This document shows, piece by piece, positions 5,489 through 5,551 of a DNA stretch of 5,551 nt. Where the stretch lies: contig QMYO01000139.1 in NCBI GenBank assembly GCA_003662715.1, positions 1 through 5,551 on the forward strand, read 5' to 3'. The stretch's first letter is position 1. Each line of letters begins with the position of its first letter. Below the pieces are notes generated by a model. It had not been told where the DNA came from. It saw only the letters and a list, made by a program, of their open reading frames with translations, and did no database searches. This DNA comes from Candidatus Bathyarchaeota archaeon (lineage in GTDB: Archaea; Thermoproteota; Bathyarchaeia; Bathyarchaeales; Bathyarchaeaceae). Position numbers and translations under genes: made by a program.

Positions 5489-5551
5489 TTGCCCACTCCA
5501 TACGACGTCCCGGCACCCGTTCTTATCGATACGTTAGCCCAGTATCTAAAG
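5489..5551 (+). CDS. rps19e: Ribosomal protein S19e (eS19), N-terminus only, cut by window edge
   Basis: The last 63 bases encode 21 residues, starting at a TTG and running to the window edge in frame. The peptide PTPYDVPAPVLIDTLAQYLK matches the conserved start of archaeal and eukaryal eS19, a small-subunit protein needed for 40S/30S maturation; its usual start is M-x-T-x-x-D-V-P followed by a helix ending in AxYLK. An in-frame TAG at 5474-5476 leaves no room for an ATG or GTG, so TTG 5489 is the only standard start codon. A modest AGGAAG at 5475-5480 precedes it. It follows the YhbY-like gene by 48 bases. An RNase P protein, YhbY and S19e together on one strand is the kind of informational cluster seen in many archaea (from memory). 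Confidence 0.85.
   Translation, partial: MPTPYDVPAPVLIDTLAQYLK

Overview
The window reads as a piece of an archaeal chromosome. Three genes at the right end belong to archaeal (or archaeal/eukaryal) families: RNase P protein 4 (Rpp21/Rpr2 type), an archaeal YhbY/CRS1 RNA-binding protein, and ribosomal protein S19e. The solute-binding protein has an uncleaved-looking membrane anchor and several N-glycosylation sequons, as exported archaeal proteins often do. Codon use and style fit a Thermoproteota/Bathyarchaeia-like lineage, but I infer that from memory of similar proteins and could not test it.

Positions 1-3962 hold a four-gene polyamine/opine-type ABC importer in the order ATPase, permease, permease, binding protein (PotA-B-C-D order). 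The ATPase is cut by the left edge and lacks its Walker A. Each permease start has a GGAGG placed 7 bases upstream, and the second permease overlaps the stop of the first by one base. A 56-base gap before the binding-protein gene carries a TATA-like box and its own GGAGG, so that gene may also be transcribed separately. A T-tract after its stop looks like the operon terminator. The binding protein is very rich in tryptophan (31 of 478 residues), has an extra spacer of about 80 residues after the anchor, and lacks clear counterparts of key acidic ligands of E. coli PotD. The substrate is therefore uncertain.

Positions 3984-4746 look like a small gene graveyard. A minus-strand C-terminal fragment appears broken by one frame slip. 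It converges on a plus-strand fragment encoding only the last three membrane segments of a CcdA/DsbD-like protein, preceded by a short coding-like stretch in another frame.

Positions 4747-5551 begin an RNA/translation cluster on the plus strand: rnp4, yhbY-like and rps19e (the last cut by the right edge after 21 codons). The RNase P gene is unusual: coding similarity extends about 39 codons upstream of its first AUG/GUG/UUG codon, so it needs a rare start codon, a frameshift, or a sequencing correction.

I saw no tRNA, rRNA, CRISPR array, insertion sequence or integrase.
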